Of a stretch of DNA of 64,000 nucleotides, positions 10,227 to 20,945 are shown in pieces. The position numbers and the translations under genes were made by a program. The stretch covers positions 39,788,189 to 39,852,188 of the forward strand of contig OV277869.1 of assembly GCA_922989275.2 (NCBI GenBank). The letters run 5' to 3'. This DNA comes from Gari tellinella. Lineage: Eukaryota > Mollusca > Bivalvia > Cardiida > Psammobiidae. The stretch's first letter is position 1. The number at the start of each line of letters is the position of its first letter. The notes under the pieces are model-generated. The model made no database searches. It was not told the origin of the DNA and was given only the letters and a program-made list of their open reading frames with translations.

Positions 10227-11575
10227 AAATACAAGTGACAGCGTAAATCAAGAAGGAGCTTTCTATTTTACTGTTACCTTGCGATAAGCAATCAACTGTC
10301 GTATACACCTAATGATTTACACAAATACATTAAGTGGTCTTAATAGAGAGGCTTTACTATTCTGTCAATTATAAGTACAATAGGGTGCCTGCACTTTAAG
10401 AAGGAGTTTGTTTAAATACAAACGTAATACAAAGAAGTTCATTTGATCATTGAATCCAAATATTAATTTTTATTGGCGCTTGGGTGTACTTTTAAATTTC
10501 TTAATGTAACAATTTAGTTGCGTCGAAACTTGTGATAATTGACCTTGAAAATGATATATTTAATGTTACTGATAACATGGAACCAGTTCAGTGACCCGTG
10601 GTAGGTTTAGGCAGCATCTTCTGGCAATGAATACAGATTCTAATCTACATTTACATGTACATGTATACATTTCACGTTTTAGTCGTCTTAAATTAGCGCT
10701 GGAGGGACAAGTATAGTTACATGTAAAACCTGATTGCTTCTATCTAGAATAACGGAAACAAGACCTACAAAGATCGATGTAATGCATGAATTATTTTAAT
10801 CTGAATGACAAGCAGTTCGAAGATAAGTCAGTAAAAATGACATGTGGTAACGATTCTGAGGGAGACACTTTCGTCATTACACCAGCAGTCCGATTTGTTG
10901 AGAACAACTAAAAGAAGGTAAACGAATCCTAGAGCGGAAGTAACGACCAATGACGTCAAATCAATAAATCAGTGACGCCATTGACTCATTGTAAGGCAAA
11001 CTGTAACATAAAGGTGTTCCATGAAAACTTGGGCTCACGGGTTAAATTTTGTACTTTAAATTTTGCTATTAAATGACAAACAATGTCGTTCAAAAAGTCG
11101 TTTAAAGGCATGAAATAAATAGAATATCTGTTTTTTTTTCAGTGAGATATGGAATTTAAATTCGTTCGTAAAAAACCAGACTGTTATATTTTCACTCGTT
11201 GCTTCGCCACATCTTTTGTTCACTCAATGCATTAATTTTCAATCTTACACTGAATCTTACACTGACAAATACAATTATCCTCTATAATTAAAGATAGGGA
11301 GAATATTTTTTCTCACGCCAAACTTCCAAAGTTTGACGTGTGTACGCACTAACCTTAAATACAACTATATATACTGTTACTACTGCTTAAAATCCAGGTA
11401 ACTCTATATTTAACACCAGTTATGTCTTATCTTTTATTATCAAATTTATTATGCCCCCTTTCTAATGTGGCTGTAACCGTTGTTCCTATCAAACTAGCAA
11501 GAGCGTTTTCATCTTAACATTCCTCATTTATCCTTGATTTTCATGATGTTACTATTTTATATAAATACAGTGGAG
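10227..11575. other. 1.35 kb without recognised element or exon
   Basis: AT-rich single-copy-looking sequence. A short TTTACATGTACATGTATA run occurs near 10650. No TIRs, cores, splice-flanked frames or RNA genes were seen. Confidence 0.45.
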
Positions 11576-11984
11576 AAGACGTTATTCCATACCAATTTAA
11601 ATGCGTTTATGATGCAACTATTTTATCCATTGTTATCAGTTTGGAGCCTGATCAGATGTTTTGTATTTTTCTACATTTAATTGCATTGCATTTGAGTTTC
11701 GTTTGCATTTAAACAGAAACAGAGAAAAGTGTTTTCCGCTTAAGTTTGTTTCTGCAGTTGTAATGATGTTTCATTTCCCCCACAAAAGCGCGCTTATGCT
11801 AAAATCCTGTGTCTATTGCAATAAGTTTTGAGCCAGATCAGACGCCGAGTAACTCGGCGTCTGATCTGGCTTCAAACTGTTTGACACTCAAATTATTATA
11901 TCTCGTAATTTTCTTCATTTTATTACATTGCGTTCAAGGTAGTTTCTTTGAAATTGAAAAAGAATACCATCTTATCTGCTGTAA
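11576..11984 (-). mobile_element. Two degraded family A copies in tandem
   Basis: The first (11576-11750) starts TACAGTGGAGAAGACG, keeps only the left half of core I (TTTGGAGCCTGATCAGATG), then jumps to a right arm. The second (11762-11984) has a well-kept core I with GCCGAGTAACTCGGC but diverged ends (CATCTTATCTGCTGTAA). Confidence 0.75.
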
Positions 11985-12082
11985 ATAATCTTGCCTCTAA
12001 CCACGACTTTATATCCTCATAATTTTATGTACACCATAATAACAGTTGGACTATTTTGTTTTTGTTCCAGTTACTGTACCTA

Positions 12083-12537
12083 CATGTGGAGTATAAAATA
12101 CGTTCTTCATTCCAAAATAAAAGCGTTCATTTTGAAAACCATACACATGTACATGTATAAATGAATGCTAGTTTGGAACTAGATCGGACGCCGTGTTACT
12201 GAGGGTTCACACTTTTACATGATAGTTTAAACTTATCGTCTTAATTTCCAAAAGCATCAAAGTATACTTGGGTCAACACTTAAATATTTGTCGTCCAAAT
12301 AGTAAAAAATGACATTTTTCATGAACTTGTAACAGTGGAAAAGACGCCATTGTTGCCCAATAAAAATGAGTATACATGTATTAGAGCATATATTTGTCTG
12401 CAAACAGATTGGTTCCCGCGTCGGATTGGTCTCCAAATGATTTTTAATTTTTAGACTTGCTAAAAAGAATTGTCATTTTCTTTATTTTTTTGCGTTTTAC
12501 GATCGTTTAAAAGGGACAGGATGCTGTTTTTCTCAAT
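12083..12537 (-). repeat. Degenerate family A remnants
   Basis: At 12083-12210 a left arm leads into TTTGGAACTAGATCGGACGC and stops. At 12330-12537 a poor copy runs from AACAGTGGAAAAGACG through a nearly erased core to TTTAAAAGGGACAGG. Confidence 0.55.
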
Positions 12538-12654
12538 TATGATTCAGTATCATTTGATCTGTCTAGTTACAAAAAATGTACATATGTAAAACGTGGCTGG
12601 CTTTGTTTTAAATCTGACGAAATAAATGTATGTTCGACTTAAGTGAAATCATTT

Positions 12655-12742
12655 TACATGTATCGAAACACGCGGCGTCTGATCAGAATCCAATTTTTTG
12701 AAAATAACTTTTGTACTCGGGGTAAGGCAGTGAAAGGGTTAC
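12655..12742. repeat. Family C right-half fragment
   Basis: GCGGCGTCTGATCAGAATCC followed by TACTCGGGG and GGCAGTGAAAGGGTTA resembles the second half of core I and the terminus of family C. Confidence 0.5.
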
Positions 12743-12744
12743 TA

Positions 12745-12985
12745 TTTAAGTTATTTTTCCCAATAAACGCGTTTATGCTAATACATGTACTACTATTTTC
12801 CAGTGCAAACCAATTTGGAGCCAAATCATACGGCGGGTAACCCGGCGTCTGTTCAGACTCTTTACTGTTAACCACTCATATAAACATAAATAGTCAGAAT
12901 TGTCAACAAGCTGTCATCTTTTTACGTTTTCCTGCAATGCGATTGCGTTTCGATTACATGCATATCATTTTCTCCGCTGTTTGTA
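12745..12985 (-). mobile_element. Family A MITE, left tip missing
   Basis: The minus arm CCCAATAAACGCGTTTATGC begins without the CAGTGG tip. Core I (CGGGTAACCCGGCGTCTG) and the old-type right arm follow, ending CATTTTCTCCGCTGT. Confidence 0.82.
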
Positions 12986-13221
12986 AATAGGGTTATGACG
13001 TGCAGCACTCAAGCGGTTAACCTAAGAACTATAGATAAGAAAACATAGATCAAAAAGTCACTTCACCAAAGGTGCAAAAACCTTCCCAATCCTTGATGAA
13101 TACTATTTACTCTGAATGTTGTTTTGATGTTTATCTATTCTTTAGGCGAATAGTGGTGTAATAGAAACAATTTGAGACGAAGAACAAGGAGAGAATACGT
13201 AATTCCATTCCAATCAGTAGA

Positions 13222-13471
13222 TACAGTGGAGAAAACGTTATTCTTTCCCAATAAACGCCTTTACGCTAAAACTGTTATTTGCAGTGCAAACAGTTTGGAG
13301 CAAGATCAGACGCCGGGTAACCCGGCGTCTGATCAGGCTCCAAACTGTTTGCCACCAAGATTAACATGAAATATCAGAATTGTCCAAAAGTTGCACTTTT
13401 CTACGTTTTAGTGCTTTGCGTCTGCGTACGTTTGCGTTTAAACGGGAAAGAATAACGTTTTCTCCACTGTA
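13222..13471 (-). mobile_element. Family A MITE, near-complete
   Basis: It runs from TACAGTGGAGAAAACG to AACGTTTTCTCCACTGTA, 250 bp, subfamily 2. The core reads GAGCAAGATCAGACGCCGGG at the left and is otherwise perfect. Confidence 0.93.
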
Positions 13472-13495
13472 CATTACATGTATTCTCTCTGATGT

Positions 13496-13747
13496 TTAAC
13501 TCTTTCACTGCCAATGGCGCCAAAAGTTGACTTTGCAAACAGTTTGGACCCTGATCAGACGCCGCTTCATGCGGCGTCTGATCCGGATCCAAACTGTTTG
13601 AAACTCGTATCGACATTTCTTTAGTTAAAACAGCCCTAAAGCTTATTTTACAATTATTGCAGACGGCACTGCCAATACAGACGATATTTTGGCGGTACAT
13701 GTAAGAGGGTTACAGCAGACGTTAAAACTTGGCAGTGAAAGAGTTAA
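13496..13747 (+). mobile_element. Family C MITE inserted in an A arm
   Basis: TTAACTCTTTCACTGCC and GGCAGTGAAAGAGTTAA are inverted ends with TTAA duplicated. Core I is of the GGACCC / GGATCC type. The C-specific arm has TTGCAGACGGC and CAGACGATATT. The base pairs after it (ACGAAACGAAACGCAAACGC) are the A left arm just past its CGTTTAAAC motif. Confidence 0.88.
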
Positions 13748-13925
13748 ACGAAACGAAACGCAAACGCAACTCAATTAAACGTAATATAAATGACAGGGGT
13801 TGAACTTCTAGCGATTCATTTATAAATGTGTGGCAAACTATTTAGCGCTGGATAAGACGACATGTTACAACGTCTTCTGCACTGTCTCAGCATCTAATCA
13901 CGTTCGAAACGTATAGCTAGACTTT
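13748..13925 (+). mobile_element. Degenerate family A copy carrying the C insertion
   Basis: The arm ACGCAAACGCAACTCAATTA is followed by GTGTGGCAAACTATTTAGCG and a worn core I. Its left end is represented by the short stretch 13472-13495. The right end is lost. Confidence 0.55.
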
Positions 13926-14017
13926 ATTTTGTATTATTATGGTTTTGGTCAATATGATCAATAATATATCTTCGTTCTCTTCTTAACAGGAAACATGTTT
14001 TACAGTAAAACATTTCT

Positions 14018-14042
14018 TTAACTAACTAACTAACTAACTATT
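14018..14042. repeat. (AACT)n microsatellite
   Basis: Five perfect tandem AACT units followed by ATTACTTTTTATTAC. Confidence 0.85.
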
Positions 14043-14164
14043 ACTTTTTATTACTCATTACATATAACATGTACATATGAGACAATACAGTAATAAAAAT
14101 CAGACACTGAGTGTGGGTGGGGAAAGTATTAGGAGAAGTGAAATTGTGTCTATAATTAAGGTGT

Positions 14165-14405
14165 TCAAAGACGTCAACCATTTTGGCAGCTTGGACACCT
14201 TCCTTATAAACAACTGTATAGGTTTCCTTAAAGTAAGTTAAAGCATTGTAATTAAGACTACTAAATGATGTTAATTATTATGTGTTTACGACAAGTGACT
14301 GCTGAAAGCATGGTGACAGTAATACAAAGCATGTGTTTTACTGCCACATTGCTTCAAGCTGTCACCTGTCTTTTATACAATCAACTAACCTTTTAGTGGT
14401 AGCAA
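14165..14405. repeat. Degenerate family E element
   Basis: AGTGACTGCTGAAAGCATGG and CATTGCTTCAAGCTGTCACC form a core II-like imperfect palindrome of the E type (GGTGACAGTAA instead of TGAAAGTAA). ACTAACCTTTTAGTGGT resembles the inner E terminus. Ends are not preserved. Confidence 0.5.
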
Positions 14406-14597
14406 TTGAGAGATTATATTGTAATTATTTTTGAAACTGTACCTTTTATTTAATTTCTATGTCTATGCTATCGTAATATGTACTTACAGTTACCGTTTTC
14501 AAGTTAAAATGTACCTGGAATGTTTCCCCTGAAAGCATTCCAAATTAGAGCTTAACCAATATAAAGCTATGAAACACGACCCTCGGTATCTCATTTT

Positions 14598-14852
14598 AAT
14601 AGACTTGAAAATGCGTTTGTTCTTTTCCAAAAACGCGTTTATACTAAATTCCTTGTACCGTCAACTGTAAATACTTTGGAGCCAGATCAAACACCGTGTA
14701 CATTGTACATGTAACATGGCGTCTGATCTGGTTCCAAACTGTTTTCGGTTCATGGTTATTATACAGGTTATTTTGTTAAAAAATTCTACATTTCATTGTT
14801 TTACGTTTGAGTTTAAAAGTGAGTTAATTACGTTTTCCTCCAATCTCCATTG
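14598..14852 (-). mobile_element. Old family A MITE
   Basis: The left tip is degraded. The arm CCAAAAACGCGTTTATACTA is followed by core I interrupted at its centre by a TACATTGTACATGTAACA insertion, then a right arm ending AATCTCCATTGTA. Confidence 0.72.
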
Positions 14853-14982
14853 TATCGCCCACGATACTGGTTCCATCAACATGTCATTTTGGTAGATTTA
14901 CTTAAAAGGTTTAGAATTGCATCAGACGTGTCTGGAAGACAAAGTTAATGACTGCATTTGCAATTAAGGCGAAATTGTAGCA

Positions 14983-15226
14983 TACAGTGGAGAAAAAGTT
15001 ATTTGTTCCCGTTTAACCGTAAACGAAACGCAAAAACATTGAAAAAGACAAATTTTAAACATAAGTGACTATATTTTTAGATCTGAAGGGCACACCGTTT
15101 TAAGCCTGATTAGACGCCGGGTCACCCGGCGTCTGATCTGGCTCCAAACTGTTTTCAATGGAAGTACATGTAATAGCTATATCGTTAACGCGTTTATTCG
15201 GAAAGAACAACATCTTCTCCACTGTA
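14983..15226 (+). mobile_element. Family A MITE, near-complete
   Basis: It runs from TACAGTGGAGAAAAAG to ACATCTTCTCCACTGTA. The left arm is the old AACGAAACGCAAAAAC type. The core centre is CGGGTCACCCGGCG. Confidence 0.9.
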
Positions 15227-15279
15227 ACTGACTACATTAAAGTAACGCGATTACATGTGCATGTAAGATCACATTCCAA

Positions 15280-15390
15280 AGTTGAGAAACTTTTATACTT
15301 CCTCAGTAAACGTGTTTTTGCAATTCAATTAATTCAAGTTTTTTTAAGATACGCTTTAACGAGAAAGGATAAAGTCCCACCACTGTATAT
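15280..15390 (-). repeat. Internally deleted family A remnant
   Basis: The CTCAGTAAACGTGTTTTTGC arm is joined to GATACGCTTTAACGAGAAAG and CCCACCACTGTATA. Core I is absent. Confidence 0.55.
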
Positions 15391-15426
15391 CGTCTCTACT
15401 GTACATATTTACGGAGTCAAGAGACA

Positions 15427-15676
15427 TACAGTGGAGAATCTGTTATTATTTCCCAATAAACGCGTTTACGCTAAAACTATTATTTGCAGTGCAAACAGTT
15501 TGGAGCCAGATCAGACACCGTGTAACCCGGTGTCTGATCAGGCTCCAAACTGTTTGCTACCAAGATAAACAAGAATTATCAGAATTGTCCAAAAGTTGTT
15601 CTTTTCTACGTTTTAGTGCTTTGCGTTTGCGTACGTTTGCGTTTAAACGGGAAAGAATAACAGATTCGCCACTGTA
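15427..15676 (-). mobile_element. Family A MITE, near-complete, young
   Basis: It runs from TACAGTGGAGAATCTG to AACAGATTCGCCACTGTA, 250 bp, subfamily 1. The core has matched changes on both sides (GACACCG... and ...CGGTGTC), so the palindrome is kept although the sequence differs. This implies copying of one arm to the other. Confidence 0.93.
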
Positions 15677-15964
15677 CACTCAGATTTCAGTGATTTTTCA
15701 TGTAGGAAGATTTATTGAGTTCTATACCAACACATGTAGTAATTAATTTACATTGGCGAAACATTTATGAATATCAAATGAATTATAACTTAGGTATTGA
15801 TTTGTTGAATGGCCCAATGCAAAATCAAGCTAAACTAGGCTCATGTACTCTGTCAGTCTCAAAACTGTTTAACTCAATACGCCATAGATACTCATTTCTT
15901 TAATATATTTCCTTCATGCAGTAAATAGTTTTTCTTTATACTGTCATGTATATAACTTTATATC

Positions 15965-16070
15965 CCAGACGATGGTAGCTTAAAGCAGTCTGAAATAAAA
16001 CCAGAATGCGCCTTAATGCGCATCCTGCTTTACTTTCAATCTGCTTTAAGTGGTCATCTGTCTTAAAAAC
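15965..16070. repeat. Core II palindrome (B/E type) without clear ends
   Basis: GGTAGCTTAAAGCAGTCTGA, CCAGAATGCGCCTTAATGCG and CTGCTTTAAGTGGTCATCTG form the core. No CCCTTTACCC terminus was seen on either side. Confidence 0.6.
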
Positions 16071-16122
16071 AATACTCTTGATGTGCTGTAACGGATACAA
16101 CTGGCATAGGTGGCTTGACAGT

Positions 16123-16375
16123 TACAAGAGAGGAATACGTTGATCTGTCCCAATAAACGTTTTTACGCTAAAGCTATTATTTCCATTGCAAACAGTTTGG
16201 AGTTAGACCAGACGCCGGGTAACCCGTCGTCTGATCAGGCTCGAAACTGTTTGCCACTAAGATCAATGTGAATAGTCAGAATTGTCGAAAAGTTGTCCTT
16301 TTTTACGTTTTATTGTAATGTGTTTGTGTTTCGTTTGAGTTTACATGGGAAATAATAGCGTCTTCTCCACTGTTA
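16123..16375 (-). mobile_element. Family A MITE, near-complete, old subfamily
   Basis: It runs from TACAAGAGAGGAATACG to AGCGTCTTCTCCACTGTTA. The arms are of the GTTTCGTTTGAGTTTACATG type. The core centre is CGGGTAACCCGTCG. Confidence 0.87.
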
Positions 16376-16497
16376 TGTGTTTGTTGTCAATCTCGATTTA
16401 CTCTGTTCGCATTAGTGATACAACAATTACATTAAATGGCGGCGTCTGGTCTGAATTAATCTGTTTGAATCTCGTTTTAAGGATTATTCAGCAAAAC

Positions 16498-16822
16498 GGT
16501 ACGGTGTTTCCTCTCTATAACAAAGATGTGTTGTTCGGAGGGAGTTGTTACAGGGAGGTGAAATTATGACTTAGGCTTATACATGTATTTGCAAATACAT
16601 GTAGCTTTAATCCAGATCAGACGTCGCGTTACTTAAAATATCCAATGTGTAGCTTTAAGAAAAAAAACAGGAAATAACATTTTACATAAACTTTTGTAAG
16701 CAGACGATTTTGCAGTAGTGAAAACGTAGACATTATGGTATTTTTTTTATCAGCGGCAAGCATTGTTGAAGGAGGGAGTCGCTGTTCGGAGATCATTTGT
16801 AGGGAGGGAGAACGGTCCACAC
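16498..16822. mobile_element. Degenerate family D MITE
   Basis: The left GGTGTTTCCTCTCTATAACA and GTTGTTCGGAGGGAGTTGTT and the right GGAGGGAGTCGCTGTTCGGA and TTGTAGGGAGGGAG match D. The core is reduced to TTTAATCCAGATCAGACGTC. The arm GTAAGCAGACGATTTTGCAG is the C/D shared arm. Confidence 0.7.
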
Positions 16823-16899
16823 TATTTTGACCATAGTGACAAACGGTTTGAGGGTTGAACAGACGACTGGGAAATACAATATGTTTTATTTAGAATGCA

Positions 16900-16953
16900 T
16901 ACAGTGGAGAATCTGTTATTCTTTCCTGTTTAAACGCAAACGTACGCAAACAG
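16900..16953 (+). repeat. Solo family A left end
   Basis: TACAGTGGAGAATCTG, TTATTCTTTCCTGTTTAAAC and GTACGCAAAC are present for 53 bp, then the similarity stops at CAGACAAT. Confidence 0.8.
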
Positions 16954-17097
16954 ACAATACATGAATAACATATATTTATTCATTTATACTTTGATTGATT
17001 AAATTCGACATTATATTTTCACTTATTTCGCTAAAGAGAAACAGGGCTGCTTTTGCAATCGGTTTGAATGAAAATAAGTCTCCCAGTTACAGTGAAG

Positions 17098-17571
17098 AAG
17101 ACGTTAATCTTTCCCGTTTAAACACGAAACGCAAATACATTGCAATAAAATGTAGGAGAGGGCAATCTTTTAGAAAATTATATGTTTTTAATTTGAGTGA
17201 CAAACGGTTTGAAGCATGATCGGGTGTCTGATCTGGCTCCTAAGTGTTTGCGATTGATATTATACATGTTGTACAGTGGAGAATCTGTTATTCTTTCCCA
17301 ATGAACGCGTTTACGCTAAAACGTTTATTTCTACTGCAAACAGTTTGGAGCCAGATCAGACGTCGGGTAACCCGGCGTCTGATCAGGCTCCAAACTGTTT
17401 GCCACCAATATATACATGGATTATCAGAATTGTCCAAAAGTTGTACTTTTCTACGTTTTAGTGCTTTGCGTTTGCGTACGTTTGTGTATAAACGGGAAAG
17501 AATAATGTTTTCTCCACTGTATTAATGTAAACGCATTCGGTATTGGGAAAGAATAACGTCTTCTCCACTGA
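17098..17571 (+). mobile_element. Family A MITE (old) interrupted by a young A copy
   Basis: The left part 17098-17271 runs from TACAGTGAAGAAGACG through the old GAAACGCAAATACATTGC arm and a shortened core to TGCGATTGATATTATACATG. The right part resumes at 17522 with TAATGTAAACGCATTCGG and ends GTCTTCTCCACTGAA. The interruption falls in the right arm, where A has ATAGTTTTAGCG. Confidence 0.82.
17272..17521 (-). mobile_element. Family A MITE nested in another A copy
   Basis: It runs from TACAGTGGAGAATCTG to AATGTTTTCTCCACTGTA, 250 bp, with subfamily 1 left and subfamily 2 right. The core is near-perfect. TA flanks both sides and the host A element continues beyond. Confidence 0.93.
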
Positions 17572-17608
17572 ACAAGATACCTGGTCAGGATCTGTTTATC
17601 TCTTATTG

Positions 17609-17859
17609 TACAGTGGAGAATCTGTTATTCTTTCCCGTTTAAACGCAAACGAAACGCAAACGCAAAGTCCTAAAACGTAGAAAAGTACAACTTTTGGACA
17701 TTTCTGATAATCCATGTATATATTGGTGGCAAACAGTTTGGAGCCTGATCAGACGCCGGGTTTCCCGGCGTCTGATCTGGCTCCAAACTGTTTGTAATAG
17801 AAAAAGTAGTTTTAGCGTGAACGCGTTTATTGGGAAAGAATAACGTTTTCTACACTGTA
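17609..17859 (+). mobile_element. Family A MITE, near-complete, hybrid ends
   Basis: It runs from TACAGTGGAGAATCTG to AACGTTTTCTACACTGTA. The left arm is AACGAAACGCAAACGCAAAG (old motif within a young copy). The core centre is CGGGTTTCCCGGCG. Confidence 0.92.
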
Positions 17860-17984
17860 GTTTAGTCAGTAAAACATGTAGTAAAGGATATATTGAATAT
17901 TTTTGAAGACGGTATTTTTAAAGGCAGACGGAACATGTTATTTAGCAGTGTATCGGGTAACTTAAGCCTTAAGTTTTTGCCTGC

Positions 17985-18130
17985 CGATCCAAACAGTTTC
18001 AAAACTGTTTGTTGTCCGGCTTTTGATGGCTAGTCAAAAGTTGCCTTACTCTGTCATTTTCTAGATATTGTTTCATTTCGTTAGCGCTACGTTTCGTTTA
18101 AACTGTAAGGAAGGTCTTCTCCTCTGTGTT
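17985..18130 (-). repeat. Family A right-half remnant
   Basis: AAACAGTTTCAAAACTGTTT is followed by AGTCAAAAGTTGCC, CATTTTCTAGATATTG, GCTACGTTTCGTTTAAAC and GGTCTTCTCCTCTGTG. Confidence 0.55.
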
Positions 18131-18289
18131 AGCAAATCCAATTTATATGAGATTATTAAATTTTGTACATTTATTTTAGGTACACGTGACAAATTATTTC
18201 TTCCTGCTCAAAAAGAATTTAACGCTGAAGCAAGGTAATAAAATGTAGAAATTGACAAGTGTTTGCAATGTTAATTGTTAATTTGAATC

Positions 18290-18553
18290 AGAATATTAAG
18301 CAGCTTTGTGTCAGATCGGGAAAATAATTATCAGAGTTTTCGTAAATGTTGTCATTGCGCTCCAATTTGTTTGCAGTACATTTGTAGTCATAAGGTCCAT
18401 CCATATTTAATTTTGAGAAACAATAAGCAGACGATATAAGTGTTGAAGAAGTGAACGTGTGAAAATAATCGTCTTTAGGGGGTAACAGCAGCACGCATTG
18501 TTGTAAGGAGGGAGTCGTTGTTGGGAGGGCCGTTGTAGGGAAGGAGCACTGTA
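18290..18553. mobile_element. Family D MITE, right half
   Basis: AATTTTGAGAAACAATAAGC and AGACGATATAAGTG belong to the C/D shared arm. GTTGTAAGGAGGGAGTCGTT, GGGCCGTTGTAGGGAAGG and AGCACTGTA are the D right terminus. Minus-strand frames here are not genes. Confidence 0.7.
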
Positions 18554-18557
18554 CGTG

Positions 18558-18807
18558 TACAGTGGAGAATCTGTTATTCTTTCCCGTTTAAACGCAAACG
18601 TACGCAAACGCATTGCACTAAAACATGTTAAAGGACAACTTTTCGACAATTTTGACTATTCATGTTGATCTGAGTGGCAAACAGTTTGGAGCCTGATCAG
18701 ACGTCGGGTTACCCGGCGTCTGATCTGGCTCCAAACTGTTTGCAATGGAAAAAATAGTTTTAGCGTAAACGCGTTTATTGGGAAATAATAACGTTTTCTC
18801 CACTGTA
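18558..18807 (+). mobile_element. Family A MITE, near-complete, hybrid ends
   Basis: It runs from TACAGTGGAGAATCTG to AACGTTTTCTCCACTGTA, 250 bp. It has lost the CGTAG of the left arm (TAAAACATGTTAAAGGAC). Core I has GACGTCGGGTTACCCGGCGT. Confidence 0.93.
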
Positions 18808-19185
18808 CCTGATTATTTGTCGTCTGATCCAACATTGTATGATTTTTCGGCGTCTGATCTAGCCCAAAACTGTATGATATCTAGATTAAAATATAGCCAG
18901 GATATTCGATCAGAACGCGCATTTTCCCCAATATTTTGCATCTTGTTTTGTAACATCGGGAAACATACAGCTATTCTGAATGATCATGGGCGTATGAAAG
19001 CAGTGTGGAAGAACAAATATTTACATTCGCTAGTTGCTCTGTAATGAAACAAAAGCTAGTTTATAAAGGCATTTATGGATAAAAAAGTGTCATTCTATAC
19101 TTGAGGAAGAATATTTTTAGACACGGAAAATAATACTGATAAAAAACGTGATGGTTTCGTCGATTGTTTGTCTCATTTATTTAAA
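18808..19185. other. Mostly unrecognised stretch
   Basis: TTTTTCGGCGTCTGATCTAG near 18845 is a half core I. No other structure was seen. Confidence 0.4.
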
Positions 19186-19483
19186 TACAGTGGAGAATAC
19201 ATTATTTCCAACAAATCGGATTAATGATTAACTATATACACGTAGGAGAAAACGTTATTCTTTCCCAATAAACGCGTTTACGTTAAAACTGTTATTTGCA
19301 GTGCAAACAGTTTGGAGCCAGATCAGACGTCGGGTATCCCGGCGTCTGATCAGGCTCCAAACTGTTTGCCACTCAGGTTAAAATAAACAGTGATCAATTT
19401 CAAAAGGTTGTAAGATTCTACATTTAAGTGCAATGCGTTTGCGTTTCGTATATAAACGGAAAAATTAACGTCTTCTCAGATGT
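19186..19483 (-). mobile_element. Family A: solo left tip followed by a tip-less copy
   Basis: A solo left end (TACAGTGGAGAATACATTAT, 19186-19225) is followed by a copy at 19243 beginning TAGGAGAAAACG, in which CAGT of the tip is missing. The copy has an intact core I (GTCGGGTATCCCGGCGTC) and ends GTCTTCTCAGATGT. Confidence 0.82.
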
Positions 19484-19750
19484 CCATTGAAAACAGTTTG
19501 ATACCAGATCAGTAGCCGGGTTAGACGATATCTGAACCATCTTCAAACTGTTTGCTTATCAGATCAAAAACGTAACCTTTCCTAAATTTTATTGTATTGC
19601 ATTTCCATGCCGTTTCATTTAAACATATGGCATATCATCTTTTTATGGGCAATGCGGCATTTATATTATAGGATAAAGGTAAAGTAGAAAGCTGCTGAGG
19701 GTACATTCTTCTTTACTTTTGTTCTGTATCAAACTGCCTCTATTACAATG
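19484..19750. repeat. Degenerate A core and a faint core II palindrome
   Basis: AAACAGTTTGATACCAGATC with CATCTTCAAACTGTTTGC is a worn core I followed by an old A right arm. AAAGTAGAAAGCTGCTGAGG and ACATTCTTCTTTACTTT near 19690 recall core II. Confidence 0.5.
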
Positions 19751-19789
19751 TAAGAGCTTCTGCTTTACACCTGTTCTCTGATAAGGTAT

Positions 19790-20050
19790 TACAGTGGAGA
19801 AGACGTTATTCCTTTCCGGTTTAAAACGCAAATGAACGCAAAAGTATTGCAATAAAATAAAGAAAATGATAATCTTTTGAAATGTCACTATTTATTTTAA
19901 TCTAAGAGACACACGGTTTGGAGCCTGATCATACGCCGGGTTACCCGGCGTCTGATCTGGATCCAAACTGTTTACAATGGAAATTATAGTTAAGCGTAAA
20001 CATTATTGGAAATAAAATTATTGGGAAAGAATAACGTCTTTTGCCCTGTA
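19790..20050 (+). mobile_element. Family A MITE, near-complete, old subfamily
   Basis: It runs from TACAGTGGAGAAGACG to ACGTCTTTTGCCCTGTA. The core is GGAGCCTGATCATACGCCGG...GATCTGGATCCAAAC. The right arm contains a short duplication (TTATTGGAAATAAAATTATT). Confidence 0.88.
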
Positions 20051-20693
20051 CCAGTACATGTATCTTAGACGGCTGGAAATTCTTCATTTGAGTGGCTAAT
20101 TTAGACACTGTCTAATTAATTGAATGGAAACATTCTAAGACATTTATCTTTCGAATTTTGACAAATTATTTTGGTACAGTGACTCTCTGAATGGATGGAT
20201 GGTGTGTATTGGTGTCGGTAATTCTGTTTAAATTTAAAACCTACGATCTGATAATAATGCTATTTATACTAGGGTCATTGTGTCTTCGGTAGGGAATAAA
20301 ACAACGTACTTTATCAGGTTTGCATCTAAAACCCAGGGTGTCATGACATACAAGGTTTTCTACAGTTAAACCAGTGTTAATAATCCTTTCAAAAGAAACA
20401 AAAACATAGGTTGTCTTTAAAACAGGCATTTATTAAATACAGACAGTAAGAACCACCAAAATGTCATTTTGAACATTTTTGTATTGGTAATATTCTACGT
20501 TAAGCTATAATCTGTTTACAAAGATGTCCATGCTTCATGTTTGTGCGGCTGCTAAATGCAGGTATTTGGCTGTATATAAGTTAGTTATTTAATTGTTCTT
20601 ATGTACAAAGGTATCGACTAATTGCTATACATCGAATGGAACCAACCGATAAAATAGTTGGATACATACCCAGCTCGTCTATGGGTCGCCAAC
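20051..20693. other. 640 bp without recognised element
   Basis: No TIR, core, exon or RNA gene was seen. A 62-codon minus frame has no features. Confidence 0.4.
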
Positions 20694-20945
20694 TACAGTG
20701 GAGAAGACGTTATTATTTCCCAATAAACGTGATTATACTAATACTATAATTGTCATTGCAAACAGTATGGAGCCAGATCAGACACCGGATAACCCGGCGT
20801 CTGATATGGCTCCAAAATGTTTGCAATTCAGATAGAAAATAATTATCAGATTTTTTTAAAATGAAGTCATTTTATACTTTTTACTGCAACGCGTTGGCCT
20901 TTCGTTTGCGGTTAAACTGGAAATAATAATGTCTTCTCCACTGTG
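20694..20945 (-). mobile_element. Family A MITE, near-complete, old subfamily
   Basis: It runs from TACAGTGGAGAAGACG to ATGTCTTCTCCACTGTG. The core contains ACACCGGATAACCCGGCGTC. The right arm is CCTTTCGTTTGCGGTTAAAC. Confidence 0.9.

Noticed and set aside
14018..14042. (AACT)n run as a LINE tail
   Set aside because: No LINE-like coding or 3' sequence was seen on either side, so it is listed as a simple microsatellite.
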